Positions 42,101 through 51,783 of a stretch of 52,766 bases of DNA are shown piece after piece. Origin of the DNA: Patescibacteria group bacterium (GTDB lineage: Bacteria > Patescibacteriota > Patescibacteriia > UBA1558 > UBA10009); contig JAHISB010000005.1 in assembly GCA_018818425.1 (NCBI GenBank), positions 1 to 52,766 of the forward strand, in the 5' to 3' direction. Every line of letters begins with the position of its first letter. Positions within the stretch are counted from its first letter, which is position 1. The notes below the pieces were generated by a model. The model was not told where the DNA came from. It did no database searches and worked only from the letters and a program-made list of their open reading frames with translations. The translations under genes and the position numbers were made by a program.

Positions 42101-45100
42101 AATCTATTCATATCTCTGATAACTTTTTGTTTGTCTTGGCTGTTATTGATATCAGTGTTAAACTCCCAGCTTTCTAAAAGTTGGTTGATAATTTCCATAG
42201 TCTCCGGCGCAGTGTTCTGATTATAGGATAAAAGATAAATATTAGTGTAATAATGATCGTCGCCAAAAATACAGTCGCCGCAATCAGGTGGCGAGTAGGT
42301 TTGGGTGCAGGTGTAACTTTGACTAAGGTTTGTACAATAGCCAATATCATCAGGAATGCCATTGGCCGCTCCCACATAAGTTGTCCGGCCGTCTTGAATG
42401 GCAGGGTAGCCATCTATGGTTTGAGTAAAAGGACTGCCTTGATTCTCAATGTTTTGCTGATACCAACTTAAGGGGGTAAGATGAAAGGCGTTTTCATAAA
42501 TTCTTAAACCAATAACATCGCCGGTGGTTGGCACGGGGATTAAATATTCTCTCAATAATTCATCGGCCAAGGGATTATTAGAAAGATAACTACTGATAAA
42601 CTCGCCTTCAATAAATTGGCTTTCATCCAATGCTGGCAAATCATCGCTGACGCCTGAACCGCCGGCGTCGCGGCAGTATCTTAAAGCAAAACTATAATCG
42701 TCATCAATATATTTTGGCGCTTCAATATTGCCTAATTCTCTTTCGGGCCAGGGGTTTTCGCATAAATCAACAATGGCTTTGCCGTCAGCAGTAAGATTAT
42801 TAGTCTGATAAACCGATAAAAATTCAGCCGTCAAAGTAATAGCGGTTTCGCCGGAATTATTTTGCGCTCCCACTATGGAATAACTCTGTTCATTATCATT
42901 ATATAAAATACCGGCAATAGCTGGATCGGCCGAAGTCCACGACCAGCTCCAATAATAACCAGCGGGAGGCAGGCCGGCTACCCGAGCCAGCTCCTGGCCA
43001 TCGCTGTTATAGCCATGGGCATAATAAACTTTATCGCTATCGTAGACAGAATCAAAATTACTATTGCCAGGCTCGGTAACATTATCTGTTTCATCGTCTT
43101 CGGGAGTTAAAAAGAGCCACTCATCGGATAAACCAAAATCATCGGTAGCCACCGTAACAAAATCCAGCTCGCAATAAGCGCTGCCGGTTTCAAAGGAATA
43201 AACAAAATCATCGCCCTCGTTAGAATTTTCCAAAGGCCAGCCCGCGGCAGATTTAATGCCGGCCGCCCCGCCTTTAACTTTAACCTGAACAGGAGAATCT
43301 GCCGGCAGAAACTGGTTTAAATTAAACTTAACCGTGCTGTAAAGAGGACCATTCTCCATTGCCCACTCGCCATATTCATCTAAGGGGCACCAGTAACCGG
43401 TATAAACCGGCTGGGCCTGGGCTCTGGGCCAGACAAAGTTATAAATGGAATTGAATAACTGGCCAGCAAAGCTATTAATAAATCTGGCTAATAAAGCATC
43501 AAAGATGAAATTCTTTTTCTGATTATTATTCTTATTATAGTTATAAGCAACGGCGGAACAATTGGCCACTTTAGGTAAATTATCAGCGCCCCAAGTTGGA
43601 AAACTAACAAATTCCATATCATGGCCATAGGAAGATGAATCAGTTGCTACTGTCCCTTGTCCATCATCCAGCTCCCAAAGCCCCGCGGCATAGCTTGATA
43701 AATCAGGAGAAACAGAGTTGGGGTAGCGGTAATTAAAATCAATCAAATCTTCAATATTAGCAGGCAGAGCGTTAACGCCAAATTTGTAAAAACGGACCGC
43801 GGCTATAGAGCCGGCAAAACTGCCTTCGGCAACTTCGCCGCGTCCAATCTTGGCATCGTAGTCATTAACTATGCCTTCCAGACCAGCCAAATTGGCTGAT
43901 TCAGCATCTAATTCTCCATCAAGATATAGTTTAAAAGTATCATCTTTATCTGCCACCGCTACCAGATGATGCCACTCGTTAAGGGATAAATCGCTTCCTG
44001 TTTGACTTACCCCATCACCGCCATCGGCTAAACTAAAATAAAGTTTACCCGTAACCGACCGCTTGAGCCGCCAGCCACTTTCTGAATTAGCATAGCCCTT
44101 TTTGCCAATAATAACTCTTTCGCCCAAGCCAGTAATTTTCACCCAGGCCTCGACCATAAAATCTTCCAGGCCGGGATTCAAATTGGCAGAACCAGCCGCT
44201 GCTATCATCAAATAATCATTAGTGCCGTCAAAAGTAAGAATATTATCCTCCTCGCTAAAGGGATCTGGAGTATTATAGTTGACGGTAAAGGTATCGCTGC
44301 TGACTGTTTGCTCATCTAAATGTTTATTGAATTTAACGCTGAGCAAAGAGTTGAGACAAATGTTCTGACTGCCGTCAACCGGTTCGGTCTGGATAACCGA
44401 GGGGCCTTTGAGTTTCGGCTCAACTGTTAACTGCGCCGGGGTACTGGTAACATGCTCTTGAATAACTTCGCCTTGACTCATAACCTCATTAATAGTGGCG
44501 GTGATATCTGTGGCTACGGTAGTGGTGCCATAAACAGTCCTGGGAATAGCCCCGACCGCATAGCGAAAACGGTCATTATTATAAGGCGGGCTGGTATAAG
44601 CGGTTAAATTGGCCACCTCGGGCTTTTCCGCCTGCCAGTCATCCATCTCGTTGGATAAGGGGTTGCTATTGGCAGCATAAGCCGTGGCTTGCCAGCCCAC
44701 TGTTTCGTCTTCAAAAATAACGGCCTGGGAAGAGGTGGGAATATCTAAAACATTGATATAAATATTTTCTACCGCGCAAAGTTCAGCGCCGGTATTAAAG
44801 CTCCAATAGCACTGCTCGCTAGCTGCCGACCAGGATAATCCAGAATTTACACATTCATTCTGACCCAGATGCTTACTGCCGTAAACAGACTCTATGCCGC
44901 CAGAGCCGCCTTTAACATAGGCCTGATAGGCAGAGTTAGCCGTTAAATAATCATTGGGTATAAATTCGTATCTTGATCCTCCGCCGCTGACAATCCATTG
45001 GCCGCTAACCAAAGCGCCGCTGCCAGCTTCGGTCACCGCATCGGGAAACTGCGGCGGATCGTTGACTCCCGCCTTGATTGATTCGCTGAAATCAATTTTA

Positions 45101-48100
45101 ATTATGGCATTTAAACAAACAGGCGGCGGGCTCTGCGGCTGATGATCGGTGATAAGCAAAGGTTCTAAGGGGCCGCCTGAATCGGTAACCACTTCCACCA
45201 GGCCGCTGCCAATATAGCTGTTGGAGCCAATGAGAGCGGCGGCATTAATATTGGTTTGGCCATCGCCTGCCGAAGTTACTGTTTCATACTGATTAATAGA
45301 GCCGGCAATTAAAGCCACGCTGGGATCGGCCGAAGACCAGCTCCAATTATTAACGGGCAGACTTAATAAAATACACTGCTCGCCTGCTAAATTAGCAATA
45401 TAATTTTCGGCCTCGGGAATAATAACAAACTTTTTGTAAGCGGGGAAAATCTGAAGAGAAGATACTTCATCGCAAACTTCATCTCCTGTTTCAAAAGACC
45501 AGCTGTTAGGACCGGCCAAGGGCATCTGTTCTAAACTGTAAACATTATTTAAGGTGACTGTATATGCTGAATCGGCCGCCAAATATAAAACGGGATTGGG
45601 AGTAAAGGTAAAGCCGTTTAAATTAGCGGTTAGCTGGCCCAAAACCTGATTAGAATCTTGGTCTTCAACAATAATATTGGCATCAGTTAAAGTGGTGATA
45701 TCCATATCTATGGGCAGGCCCTGGTTATTAACAAAGCGGGCCTGAATAATGGCGTTGCGGCAAACATTGGTTGAGCCGGAATAAGGATTAGGCGAAGGAT
45801 AAAGCGGCACACTTTCATCACAGCTATTATCAAACTCAATATACGGACTGGGCGGCACAATGTTTAATTCGGCTGTGCCGACTAAAGGCGTAAGCAGGGG
45901 CTCAAATTGAGGCGGGTTGCCCGTTTGGTAATGAGTAATTTCGGCTGTTAATGAGCCGAGGTCCGGAAACCTAAGTAAATCATCTGCTGTAATATAGGCG
46001 TACCTGTCATCATCAACTGGCGCTGTAATAAGGGTGTATTTTGTGGCCGGCGACTGGGACGAGCCATTAATGGTTTCTTCTGATTGCCAGTCCCATAAAA
46101 AGGTATCCGGACAAATAGCGCAAACGCCGCTGTCCTGGCAGCTGCCTGAGTAATTAACCTGGTCATCTCGTTCTATCGGATCAGGTGTATCAGGCCAAGG
46201 AGGATTTTCCAGCCTGTAACGCGGATTGACTAATACAGTGTCTGGAGTACAGGCTTCCTCTGTAAGCCTGGTTCTAAAATGCCATTCAAAGGAATCATTC
46301 ATTGATCCGCCAAAATAATTAAAATTCAAATTATTCTCCATAGGATAGCCCTCGGCCTCGCTGATTAAGCCGTTGGTTAAAATAACCCTGTACCAAAAGC
46401 CCGGCAGAAAATCGTTTTGGGGCCTGACCTCTACATACTCCTGTGAATTATTGTCATAAAAAGGATAACCAGCAGCATGATTACCTGATGCCAGAGGACC
46501 GCAGACAGCTTCGACAAAAGGTAGATTTTCTTGGGTAGAGTCGCCATTGCACCGCTGGATAATATAGGTAGGGTTAGGACTGCCAATATAGTTATAGGCA
46601 AAGCTGGTATCTGCCATATCAGTATTAAACCTGACCCCTAAAACCTGGTTAACATAAGCGGCATTATAGCCCAGTAAAGGTTCCGGGGGCGGTGTCGGCG
46701 AAGCTTGCTGATTATTGCAGTTGCCGTTTTCCAAAACCTGGGGCACATAGCAGTCGGCGCAGGTTTCGAACTGCCACTGGTAATAGCCAAAATTGCCGGT
46801 AAAGGTCAGTTCGCCTTCTTTAACTATAAAGGACCAGGAGCCTGAAGCAATGGGCTGGCAGGTTCCCTGGGTCAGACCTCCTGGTATTAGGCAGTAAAGA
46901 TTCTGCTGACATTGATTGTTATTAATACAGGGATCGCCAGCGCCTCCAGTATAGTTTCTTTGAACTAAAACCTCTCCGGTGCTGGCGCCAACAGGAACAG
47001 TGAGCTCAAAAATATCAGCTTCACCCACTCCGCCTAGATTGATATTAGTATAAAAGCTTGGATTATTTAAAAATTGTGTTGAAAAATTCACCCAGGAATC
47101 TTCAAAATATTCACCAACGATTTCCACAGGATCGCCTTCATAGCCTTCCTGGGGATACAGGCTGCAGATGCCGGGGAATAAAGGAGCATTAGGATCATAG
47201 TTAAAATCATCGCTAGAGGTGGCTCTTTCGCCGTCTTCTCTGATTACGGTAATAGGGCCAATAGTCATTAATTGGTCATCCGGAACCTTAACTACAATAA
47301 AGTTATCATGCCAAAAGTCAGTACCGCACTCTGCCGGGAAGTCATCAAAGTCAACTGGGATGTTATTGAACTCCACTGAACTTTGACCTGCTATATAGGT
47401 GCCAAAATTGCCGCCGTAAATAGTAACATACTGGCCGGCCGGACCGCTGGCAGGTATAAAATTAGTAATAAACGGCTGGCCGCCATAACCAGACGGCTGA
47501 ACCGCAAAAACCAGAGGGTTGCTCTCTAAACTATTGACAATAACCAAAACAGGGACCTGGCCTTGGCTAAGATTAGGCACGGTTCCTTGGGCCTGAATAC
47601 CGCTTAAGAAATTTTGATTATTAGCGGGGATATTATTGGGCGGCGAACCAAATTCAATAGATTGAGGCAGTCCGATATTAAGATTATTGCCGTCAAGAAC
47701 AAAACCGTCTTCAAACTGGCCAATGGCCGGGGTAACCAAACATAAGCCGGGCCGCTGCAGGCCGCTTTGAGTAAAAGTCAGAACCGGGCCGTAGTTATTA
47801 TTGGTAGTTTCGGTTAAATAAGCAGGCGGAGCATAAGGATTAACCGCTCCTAATTCAATATAGTAGCCATTTGTGTTTTGAGAAATATTAGGCACCACCA
47901 CAATCACTTGAGTATCTTTCCAATTATCGCTGCAGGCAGGGTTGACTGAATCAGGAAGTTGAGCTGGATAAGAAAGCCCCCCTGGATCCTTATCGACAAA
48001 ATAAACCTCGCCCGGCGTAGCGCCAAAACCCTGGCCGCTGATGGTGACAAAATTACCCGGCGCTCCGTCGAGCGGGCTGATATCTTGAATAAGGGGCAGA

Positions 48101-49632
48101 GGGTAGCAAGTGCATTCCTCCGGCTGATTGGCCGGGATACAAACATTGGAAACACAAACAGTATTTTCGGGCAGGCACATATCGGGGTCTGCGGAACAGC
48201 TTTCGCCGGCACAGGCCGGGCAGCTGCCGCCGCAATCTGCCGGCTTGGCAGGATCGGTTGTACAACTTTCATCTTCGTTGCAAATATTATCGAAACAATG
48301 ACCCGGGTATAAAGTAACCTGTTTAACGGACTGGGCTGCGTTATTAGCATAGTCAGTAACTTCTGAACCCAGATGATAAACTTCGCCGGACTGGTAACCA
48401 ACCGTTGACCAAGGAGAATCCGATTCTCCCGCAAATTGCCCAGCGCCGCCGGGCTGGACTAAAGCGCCCAGGTAAAAGCCGCCTTCTTGTTCAAAAAAAT
48501 CAATGGTAGCCAGGCCCACGTCATCGCTGGCCAAAGATCTTAAAACAAACTCATCATCATCTGATAAATTAATATTATTACCGGTCCAGGGATAAAGGTT
48601 GAACAATGAATCTTCAGCTTCAGTTAAATCAACCGTCGGAGGCAATAAATCAATTAAAGGACCAACTTTAAATTCAAAAGTGCAAGGCGCGCCTAAAGAA
48701 CAGTCAACCGTATTGCCATTTTGGTCTTGAAAAGAATAAGCTGAATCAGATTCAACAGTTACCTGATACCAATTATTATCATCTATAACGCTGTCATAAG
48801 GAAAGCAGGCCAGTTCAGGGTATTGGCCGGGCGGATAACCGGGGCATTCGTATTGAGGATAAGAATTATCCGGCTTGATTTCTGCCCAGGCTAAATTGGA
48901 ACTATGAGCGCCGACTAAAAATATTTCGTTAGCCGGATCATAAACGCCGTTTTGCCGTTGAATAATAGTAACGCCGTTTACATTGGGCGGGGGCGGGATT
49001 AAATTAAGATCGGTTACCTGATGATTAAATTCCAGCTTAACCACCACATTCCTGATGGGCAGCTGCTGGTCGGGAGATGGCGCGCTGCTTGCTAAAATAA
49101 AATTATCGCCAAGGGTATAGTCGCAACCGGGCGGCTGCAGAGGATAAAGAATATTACAACTGCCCCACTGGCCGTTGGCGCACTCTCTTCTTAAATCGCA
49201 ATTTCCCTGGCTGCCGCAAACTTCTACTTGACCATTAACACAAGCAGCGCCGGGCATAGTAGCATCACCCAAAGCTTTAACTAAAAAATTAACAATGGCA
49301 AAGGCCGAAAGAATAATTATCAGACCAATCGCGCCGTTAATCAGAATCTTTTTGGCTTTTTCAATTTTATCCGGACTGCCGCCGGCCGTCATCCAGGTAA
49401 AACCGCCGTAAAGACAAATCAGCACTGCCACCACGCCTAAAAAGCCCAGCACAACATTGACAATGGCCGCAATAATATCCCGCAAGTCCCGGCTGCCTAA
49501 ATTTAAAGCCGAGCCATACTCAATGCCTAAAGAAAGGTCCTGGGCCGAAACAAAACTGGGAACTAAAAAAATGCCCAAAACCAACAAAAGGGCTACGAGG
49601 AAAAAAAATTTCTTTTGCTGATGAAAAATCAT
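39151..49632 (-). CDS. Giant 3,493-aa surface protein with VirB2-like anchor and mosaic domains
   Basis: ATG at 49632 starts a signal helix (FFFLVALLLVLGIFLVPSFV) and then a TrbC/VirB2-like pair of membrane helices (AAIVNVVLGFLGVVAVLICL; KAKKILINGAIGLIIILSAF) with the GGSPDKIEKAKK loop between. Outside come several SbsA-like Ig domains, IPT/TIG domains near residues 514, 724 and 817 (ISPLDGAPGNFVTISGQGFG), Big_2-like stretches (WSWSSADPSVALI), a LamG-like domain near 1795-1945 (ILTFDGTNDYLMIA; WHHLVAVADKD), a pilin-like stretch near 2510, Cys-rich CGDGVxxxxEECD repeats near 2810-3250, and a final LamG-like sandwich. It is probably an adhesin or contact protein. No catalytic site is seen. Confidence 0.85.
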   Translation of the reverse strand: MIFHQQKKFFFLVALLLVLGIFLVPSFVSAQDLSLGIEYGSALNLGSRDLRDIIAAIVNVVLGFLGVVAVLICLYGGFTWMTAGGSPDKIEKAKKILINGAIGLIIILSAFAIVNFLVKALGDATMPGAACVNGQVEVCGSQGNCDLRRECANGQWGSCNILYPLQPPGCDYTLGDNFILASSAPSPDQQLPIRNVVVKLEFNHQVTDLNLIPPPPNVNGVTIIQRQNGVYDPANEIFLVGAHSSNLAWAEIKPDNSYPQYECPGYPPGQYPELACFPYDSVIDDNNWYQVTVESDSAYSFQDQNGNTVDCSLGAPCTFEFKVGPLIDLLPPTVDLTEAEDSLFNLYPWTGNNINLSDDDEFVLRSLASDDVGLATIDFFEQEGGFYLGALVQPGGAGQFAGESDSPWSTVGYQSGEVYHLGSEVTDYANNAAQSVKQVTLYPGHCFDNICNEDESCTTDPAKPADCGGSCPACAGESCSADPDMCLPENTVCVSNVCIPANQPEECTCYPLPLIQDISPLDGAPGNFVTISGQGFGATPGEVYFVDKDPGGLSYPAQLPDSVNPACSDNWKDTQVIVVVPNISQNTNGYYIELGAVNPYAPPAYLTETTNNNYGPVLTFTQSGLQRPGLCLVTPAIGQFEDGFVLDGNNLNIGLPQSIEFGSPPNNIPANNQNFLSGIQAQGTVPNLSQGQVPVLVIVNSLESNPLVFAVQPSGYGGQPFITNFIPASGPAGQYVTIYGGNFGTYIAGQSSVEFNNIPVDFDDFPAECGTDFWHDNFIVVKVPDDQLMTIGPITVIREDGERATSSDDFNYDPNAPLFPGICSLYPQEGYEGDPVEIVGEYFEDSWVNFSTQFLNNPSFYTNINLGGVGEADIFELTVPVGASTGEVLVQRNYTGGAGDPCINNNQCQQNLYCLIPGGLTQGTCQPIASGSWSFIVKEGELTFTGNFGYYQWQFETCADCYVPQVLENGNCNNQQASPTPPPEPLLGYNAAYVNQVLGVRFNTDMADTSFAYNYIGSPNPTYIIQRCNGDSTQENLPFVEAVCGPLASGNHAAGYPFYDNNSQEYVEVRPQNDFLPGFWYRVILTNGLISEAEGYPMENNLNFNYFGGSMNDSFEWHFRTRLTEEACTPDTVLVNPRYRLENPPWPDTPDPIERDDQVNYSGSCQDSGVCAICPDTFLWDWQSEETINGSSQSPATKYTLITAPVDDDRYAYITADDLLRFPDLGSLTAEITHYQTGNPPQFEPLLTPLVGTAELNIVPPSPYIEFDNSCDESVPLYPSPNPYSGSTNVCRNAIIQARFVNNQGLPIDMDITTLTDANIIVEDQDSNQVLGQLTANLNGFTFTPNPVLYLAADSAYTVTLNNVYSLEQMPLAGPNSWSFETGDEVCDEVSSLQIFPAYKKFVIIPEAENYIANLAGEQCILLSLPVNNWSWSSADPSVALIAGSINQYETVTSAGDGQTNINAAALIGSNSYIGSGLVEVVTDSGGPLEPLLITDHQPQSPPPVCLNAIIKIDFSESIKAGVNDPPQFPDAVTEAGSGALVSGQWIVSGGGSRYEFIPNDYLTANSAYQAYVKGGSGGIESVYGSKHLGQNECVNSGLSWSAASEQCYWSFNTGAELCAVENIYINVLDIPTSSQAVIFEDETVGWQATAYAANSNPLSNEMDDWQAEKPEVANLTAYTSPPYNNDRFRYAVGAIPRTVYGTTTVATDITATINEVMSQGEVIQEHVTSTPAQLTVEPKLKGPSVIQTEPVDGSQNICLNSLLSVKFNKHLDEQTVSSDTFTVNYNTPDPFSEEDNILTFDGTNDYLMIAAAGSANLNPGLEDFMVEAWVKITGLGERVIIGKKGYANSESGWRLKRSVTGKLYFSLADGGDGVSQTGSDLSLNEWHHLVAVADKDDTFKLYLDGELDAESANLAGLEGIVNDYDAKIGRGEVAEGSFAGSIAAVRFYKFGVNALPANIEDLIDFNYRYPNSVSPDLSSYAAGLWELDDGQGTVATDSSSYGHDMEFVSFPTWGADNLPKVANCSAVAYNYNKNNNQKKNFIFDALLARFINSFAGQLFNSIYNFVWPRAQAQPVYTGYWCPLDEYGEWAMENGPLYSTVKFNLNQFLPADSPVQVKVKGGAAGIKSAAGWPLENSNEGDDFVYSFETGSAYCELDFVTVATDDFGLSDEWLFLTPEDDETDNVTEPGNSNFDSVYDSDKVYYAHGYNSDGQELARVAGLPPAGYYWSWSWTSADPAIAGILYNDNEQSYSIVGAQNNSGETAITLTAEFLSVYQTNNLTADGKAIVDLCENPWPERELGNIEAPKYIDDDYSFALRYCRDAGGSGVSDDLPALDESQFIEGEFISSYLSNNPLADELLREYLIPVPTTGDVIGLRIYENAFHLTPLSWYQQNIENQGSPFTQTIDGYPAIQDGRTTYVGAANGIPDDIGYCTNLSQSYTCTQTYSPPDCGDCIFGDDHYYTNIYLLSYNQNTAPETMEIINQLLESWEFNTDINNSQDKQKVIRDMNRLVALSAVANALDNYQANHSGSYPALLAGTFVPGMSTSKWPSWNQALAPELGIGMPADPLNIFNSCIECQEPTLINGGFEEAAPLTGWTAEASVTAVINTEPQFIHEGNQSALVSAPALDAGIYSDVVSLIPNTTYELSAWVYLEAPNRAKLTFANANYGDNYGNQWFTPPDFTGWFQLKNRLITPSENIEPAPVVRIYLHSFTGQAAFYVDEAVLQTAGGNCGYDPETCWNPEANGGQGGFACDEGSYFYAYQNLASFDYQLSAKMEETINWLPANMASIEYIDSHIDLSLTNVAVCTSQVLAGVCGDGFVFPPEQCEIGMSYAYCAPGHNWYNPGAVGCDQLSCQWLSFANAPGCSGMTINQCCGGYCGDGVLNTSSLYNVSVDEECDYNAQAPNSGFANGQPQYSSAGSQYFCSGNCQESGGWCGNGSLNTPWEGCDISAPSGNQGFGGGAASYDQYACGAPNSGAASCQDIGGWCGDTTMQTPYGEECDKGAVSGAGWAHGLPSDSTEEEQYQCAASCQDTGGWCGDQIIQANYEDCDGNTGLLGWSCTSQNYGPIQCGSTPQLFACERICDSGCPYQGQCGNNITEGTASCAEVCDGTSTPPHTNCHPDCSSFICETGWLDCNANSGDGCEVNPDINIFNCGGCYGAGGQVCNYAGGHGAPVCNSGSCEIHCDDGYHCSSSSYPDYEQICSVTDDICEINSICGDGVINPGEVCDDGIYNGQVGFCNADCTAIEGLGTPIFTDDFEDQTFTDEHWEIGYAGSGDDGSVTWQNVLDPDDPNNMVLESVDTGSGWYIRDYRVKTTYVNQANVSILTLIDFGNTPGEPGAFDNWDAMVLARRNPNFSSEDQEYYAWWNDFYLGAGSPTYPVTCPGYSGSEPTQTQIRRTNIGEKGIEGDDLGWDNAINCSKWWVLFDIKTINGQVSIKTRWWLYGTVMPTIWNIEAVDDSSDKILSAGQVGLGNWANTTFRYDLFQVYDSQQ

Positions 49633-49660
49633 TCGTTTATTTAAATGCTGAAATGATGAA

Positions 49661-51685
49661 TTACGGCCCCACCGGATAGCCGACCGAGGGATCAAAAAAG
49701 CAGTTCTGATACATATCCTTGACATCAGAAGTAATGCGGGGGTTATACCTTTCTAAACCGTCTAAATATGGGCTATAGGTATTTAATGTGGCTTTGGTTA
49801 CCTCTTCTAAAGTTCCAACAGGATTGATTGTTTGCAGGGTTGAATAGTTATTCTTAGAGATGGTAAAGCCGCCTCTGGGGTAAATACAACTGTGCTCAAT
49901 ACTGTAATCGCAGCCAGAAACCTCATCTGGCCAGTCATCAGAATCTATCATAGTATCACACTCATCTGAGCCCCAGTAAAAATCACAAAGAGTTTCATTA
50001 AATATCTTAAAGTTAGTGGTATTTAATGTTGAGCTCATGATATATTCATCAAAGATGGCTTTAATGGTTTTATTTCTGGGCACTAAGACTGATTCATCAT
50101 CAGGGCTTAGTGATTCCTGAATCTCTAAAGCGCCCTGCTCTATCCAGACCGTAATAACCTCCGGCGGGTCTAAGTCCATCTGATTATTGGTATTAAACCG
50201 CCACCAGTAGTTATCGTTAAACGTAGAAGTATTAAACTGATCACTCAAGGTAGCTGAATCTGGAGGACGGCCATCTGCCTGGCCGTTTAAATTACAGGTC
50301 AGCTCAAGATTAACTTCGCAGAAAGGATCCTGGGCATCATTGGTGTTGCCTATACCGCCGTCTAAAGAGTTGGCCGCGGCATCATTGATTCCGGAAAGCG
50401 GATTAGTAACTTCGTGGCTGGTGTTAACCAGAGCTGCTTTGATTAAAGCTGTTATAGTAGCATCGCCCGGCAGACAGTAAGGGGTCAGGCCGCAGGAATT
50501 AATTACCAAATTGCCAAATTCATCCAGGCACTGCTCACTGCTGACAAACTCAACGGTCTTAAATAAGTTGCTGATAATTGAGGTCCCGGTTATGACCGGA
50601 CCAGCGCCAAGGGAAACGCCTGTATCATCAGTTAAAACAATGTTTCCCGGCAGCCCGGCAGCTACTACATTTATGGCTTCATTAAAGTTAATCTGCACGA
50701 TGGTATTCTTAAAGACTGTCTGTCCGGGCTCAGTCACGGGAATAACATCGGTGATAAAGGGCGGGGTTAAATCCAAGATATTGCTGACCTGGAAGGTCCA
50801 GGTATAACCTCCGGCCATAAAAGCACTGAATCCGTTAGCCCTCATAATGGCATCTGACAGATTAACAGAGTAATAAGTATAGCTGTTGGCATTGCCTAAA
50901 TATTCAATGGGGTCAAAAACGTAGTTTTTATGATCGCTTGAAGCTGTAACTATTACCTGATTATATGCTAAAGAATCGCTGCCTTCGGTTTGATTAACTA
51001 TCTTGACATTAGGATCTTGGGAATCACCAGCTAAATAGCCGCAAGGCACAGTTATGCCTGAACATTGAGGCGGGTTGCTGCCCGGTTTAATTATGGTATC
51101 AATATCCATGGCTTCGTTAAACATCACCATAATCATGGTGTTTCTGGGGATGTTGGTGGCGCCCGGCTCCGGATAAACTGCTTCCAATACGCCGCCGCCC
51201 AAAGCGCCGCCGCTGATAGTATAACCAGGTTGCTGGCCAGCGCCCGGCGGACCCATCGTAACCGGCGCCAATTTATTGACAATAAAAGTTACTATGCCAA
51301 AAGCCGCTAAAATAATCAGCAGGCCAATAGCGCCGTTAATCAGAATTTTTTTGGCTTTCTCTATTTTGCTCTCATCGCCTCCCGAAGTCATATAAAGATA
51401 GCCGCCGTAAAGGATAATCAAGATAGCCGCCACGCCTAAAAAGCCCAGCAGAACATTGATAATGGAAACGACAATTTCTCGCACATCCCTGGTGGCTAAA
51501 GACAGCGCTGAACCGTATTCAATGCCCAAGCTAAGCTGTTGAGCTAAAACAACCTGGACTTCTAAACCAAAAACAGCTATTAAAGCAATAAAAAATATAA
51601 CTCTTATAGCTGTTTTAAAAAACTTGTCAAACCGCTTGGTTGATTTAACTCGAACTTTTTGATTTTGTTGTTTTAATAACTGCAT
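49661..51685 (-). CDS. Surface protein with VirB2-like anchor and SbsA-like Ig domains
   Basis: The 674-aa protein is a short paralogue of the giant. It has a signal helix (VIFFIALIAVFGLEVQVVLA), then the same LSLGIEYGSAL segment and VirB2-like helix pair (IINVLLGFLGVAAILIILYG; KAKKILINGAIGLLIILAAF). Three SbsA-like Ig domains follow, each starting with a pattern like YPEPGATNIPRNTMIMVMFN or IPVTEPGQTVFKNTIVQINF. ATG at 51685 (MQLLKQQN) is chosen, since the longer GTG frame starts inside a palindromic repeat. It ends 28 nt before the giant gene, so the pair is one operon. The double helix anchor is typical of Patescibacteria surface proteins. Confidence 0.85.
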   Translation of the reverse strand: MQLLKQQNQKVRVKSTKRFDKFFKTAIRVIFFIALIAVFGLEVQVVLAQQLSLGIEYGSALSLATRDVREIVVSIINVLLGFLGVAAILIILYGGYLYMTSGGDESKIEKAKKILINGAIGLLIILAAFGIVTFIVNKLAPVTMGPPGAGQQPGYTISGGALGGGVLEAVYPEPGATNIPRNTMIMVMFNEAMDIDTIIKPGSNPPQCSGITVPCGYLAGDSQDPNVKIVNQTEGSDSLAYNQVIVTASSDHKNYVFDPIEYLGNANSYTYYSVNLSDAIMRANGFSAFMAGGYTWTFQVSNILDLTPPFITDVIPVTEPGQTVFKNTIVQINFNEAINVVAAGLPGNIVLTDDTGVSLGAGPVITGTSIISNLFKTVEFVSSEQCLDEFGNLVINSCGLTPYCLPGDATITALIKAALVNTSHEVTNPLSGINDAAANSLDGGIGNTNDAQDPFCEVNLELTCNLNGQADGRPPDSATLSDQFNTSTFNDNYWWRFNTNNQMDLDPPEVITVWIEQGALEIQESLSPDDESVLVPRNKTIKAIFDEYIMSSTLNTTNFKIFNETLCDFYWGSDECDTMIDSDDWPDEVSGCDYSIEHSCIYPRGGFTISKNNYSTLQTINPVGTLEEVTKATLNTYSPYLDGLERYNPRITSDVKDMYQNCFFDPSVGYPVGP

Positions 51686-51697
51686 GGGGGCTCTTTT

Positions 51698-51739
51698 ATC
51701 CCGCACCTTCCCCGAATACCCCGCAGGAAGGTGCGGGAT
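51698..51739. repeat. 14-bp palindrome of the ATCCCGCACC family
   Basis: ATCCCGCACCTTCC (51698-51711) and GGAAGGTGCGGGAT (51726-51739) are exact complements with a 14-nt loop. The first ten bases match the outer arm of the structure at 10991-11113. It lies between yqeY and the 674-aa gene. Confidence 0.75.
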
Positions 51740-51783
51740 TTATTTGAGAATTAACAACCAAAAATTAAATAAAATTAAGAGCT

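Noticed and set aside
39829-48434. Open frames of 60-176 codons antisense to or within the giant gene
   Set aside because: All are shadows of the 3,493-aa frame, with Ala/Thr-rich or low-complexity translations and no ribosome sites.
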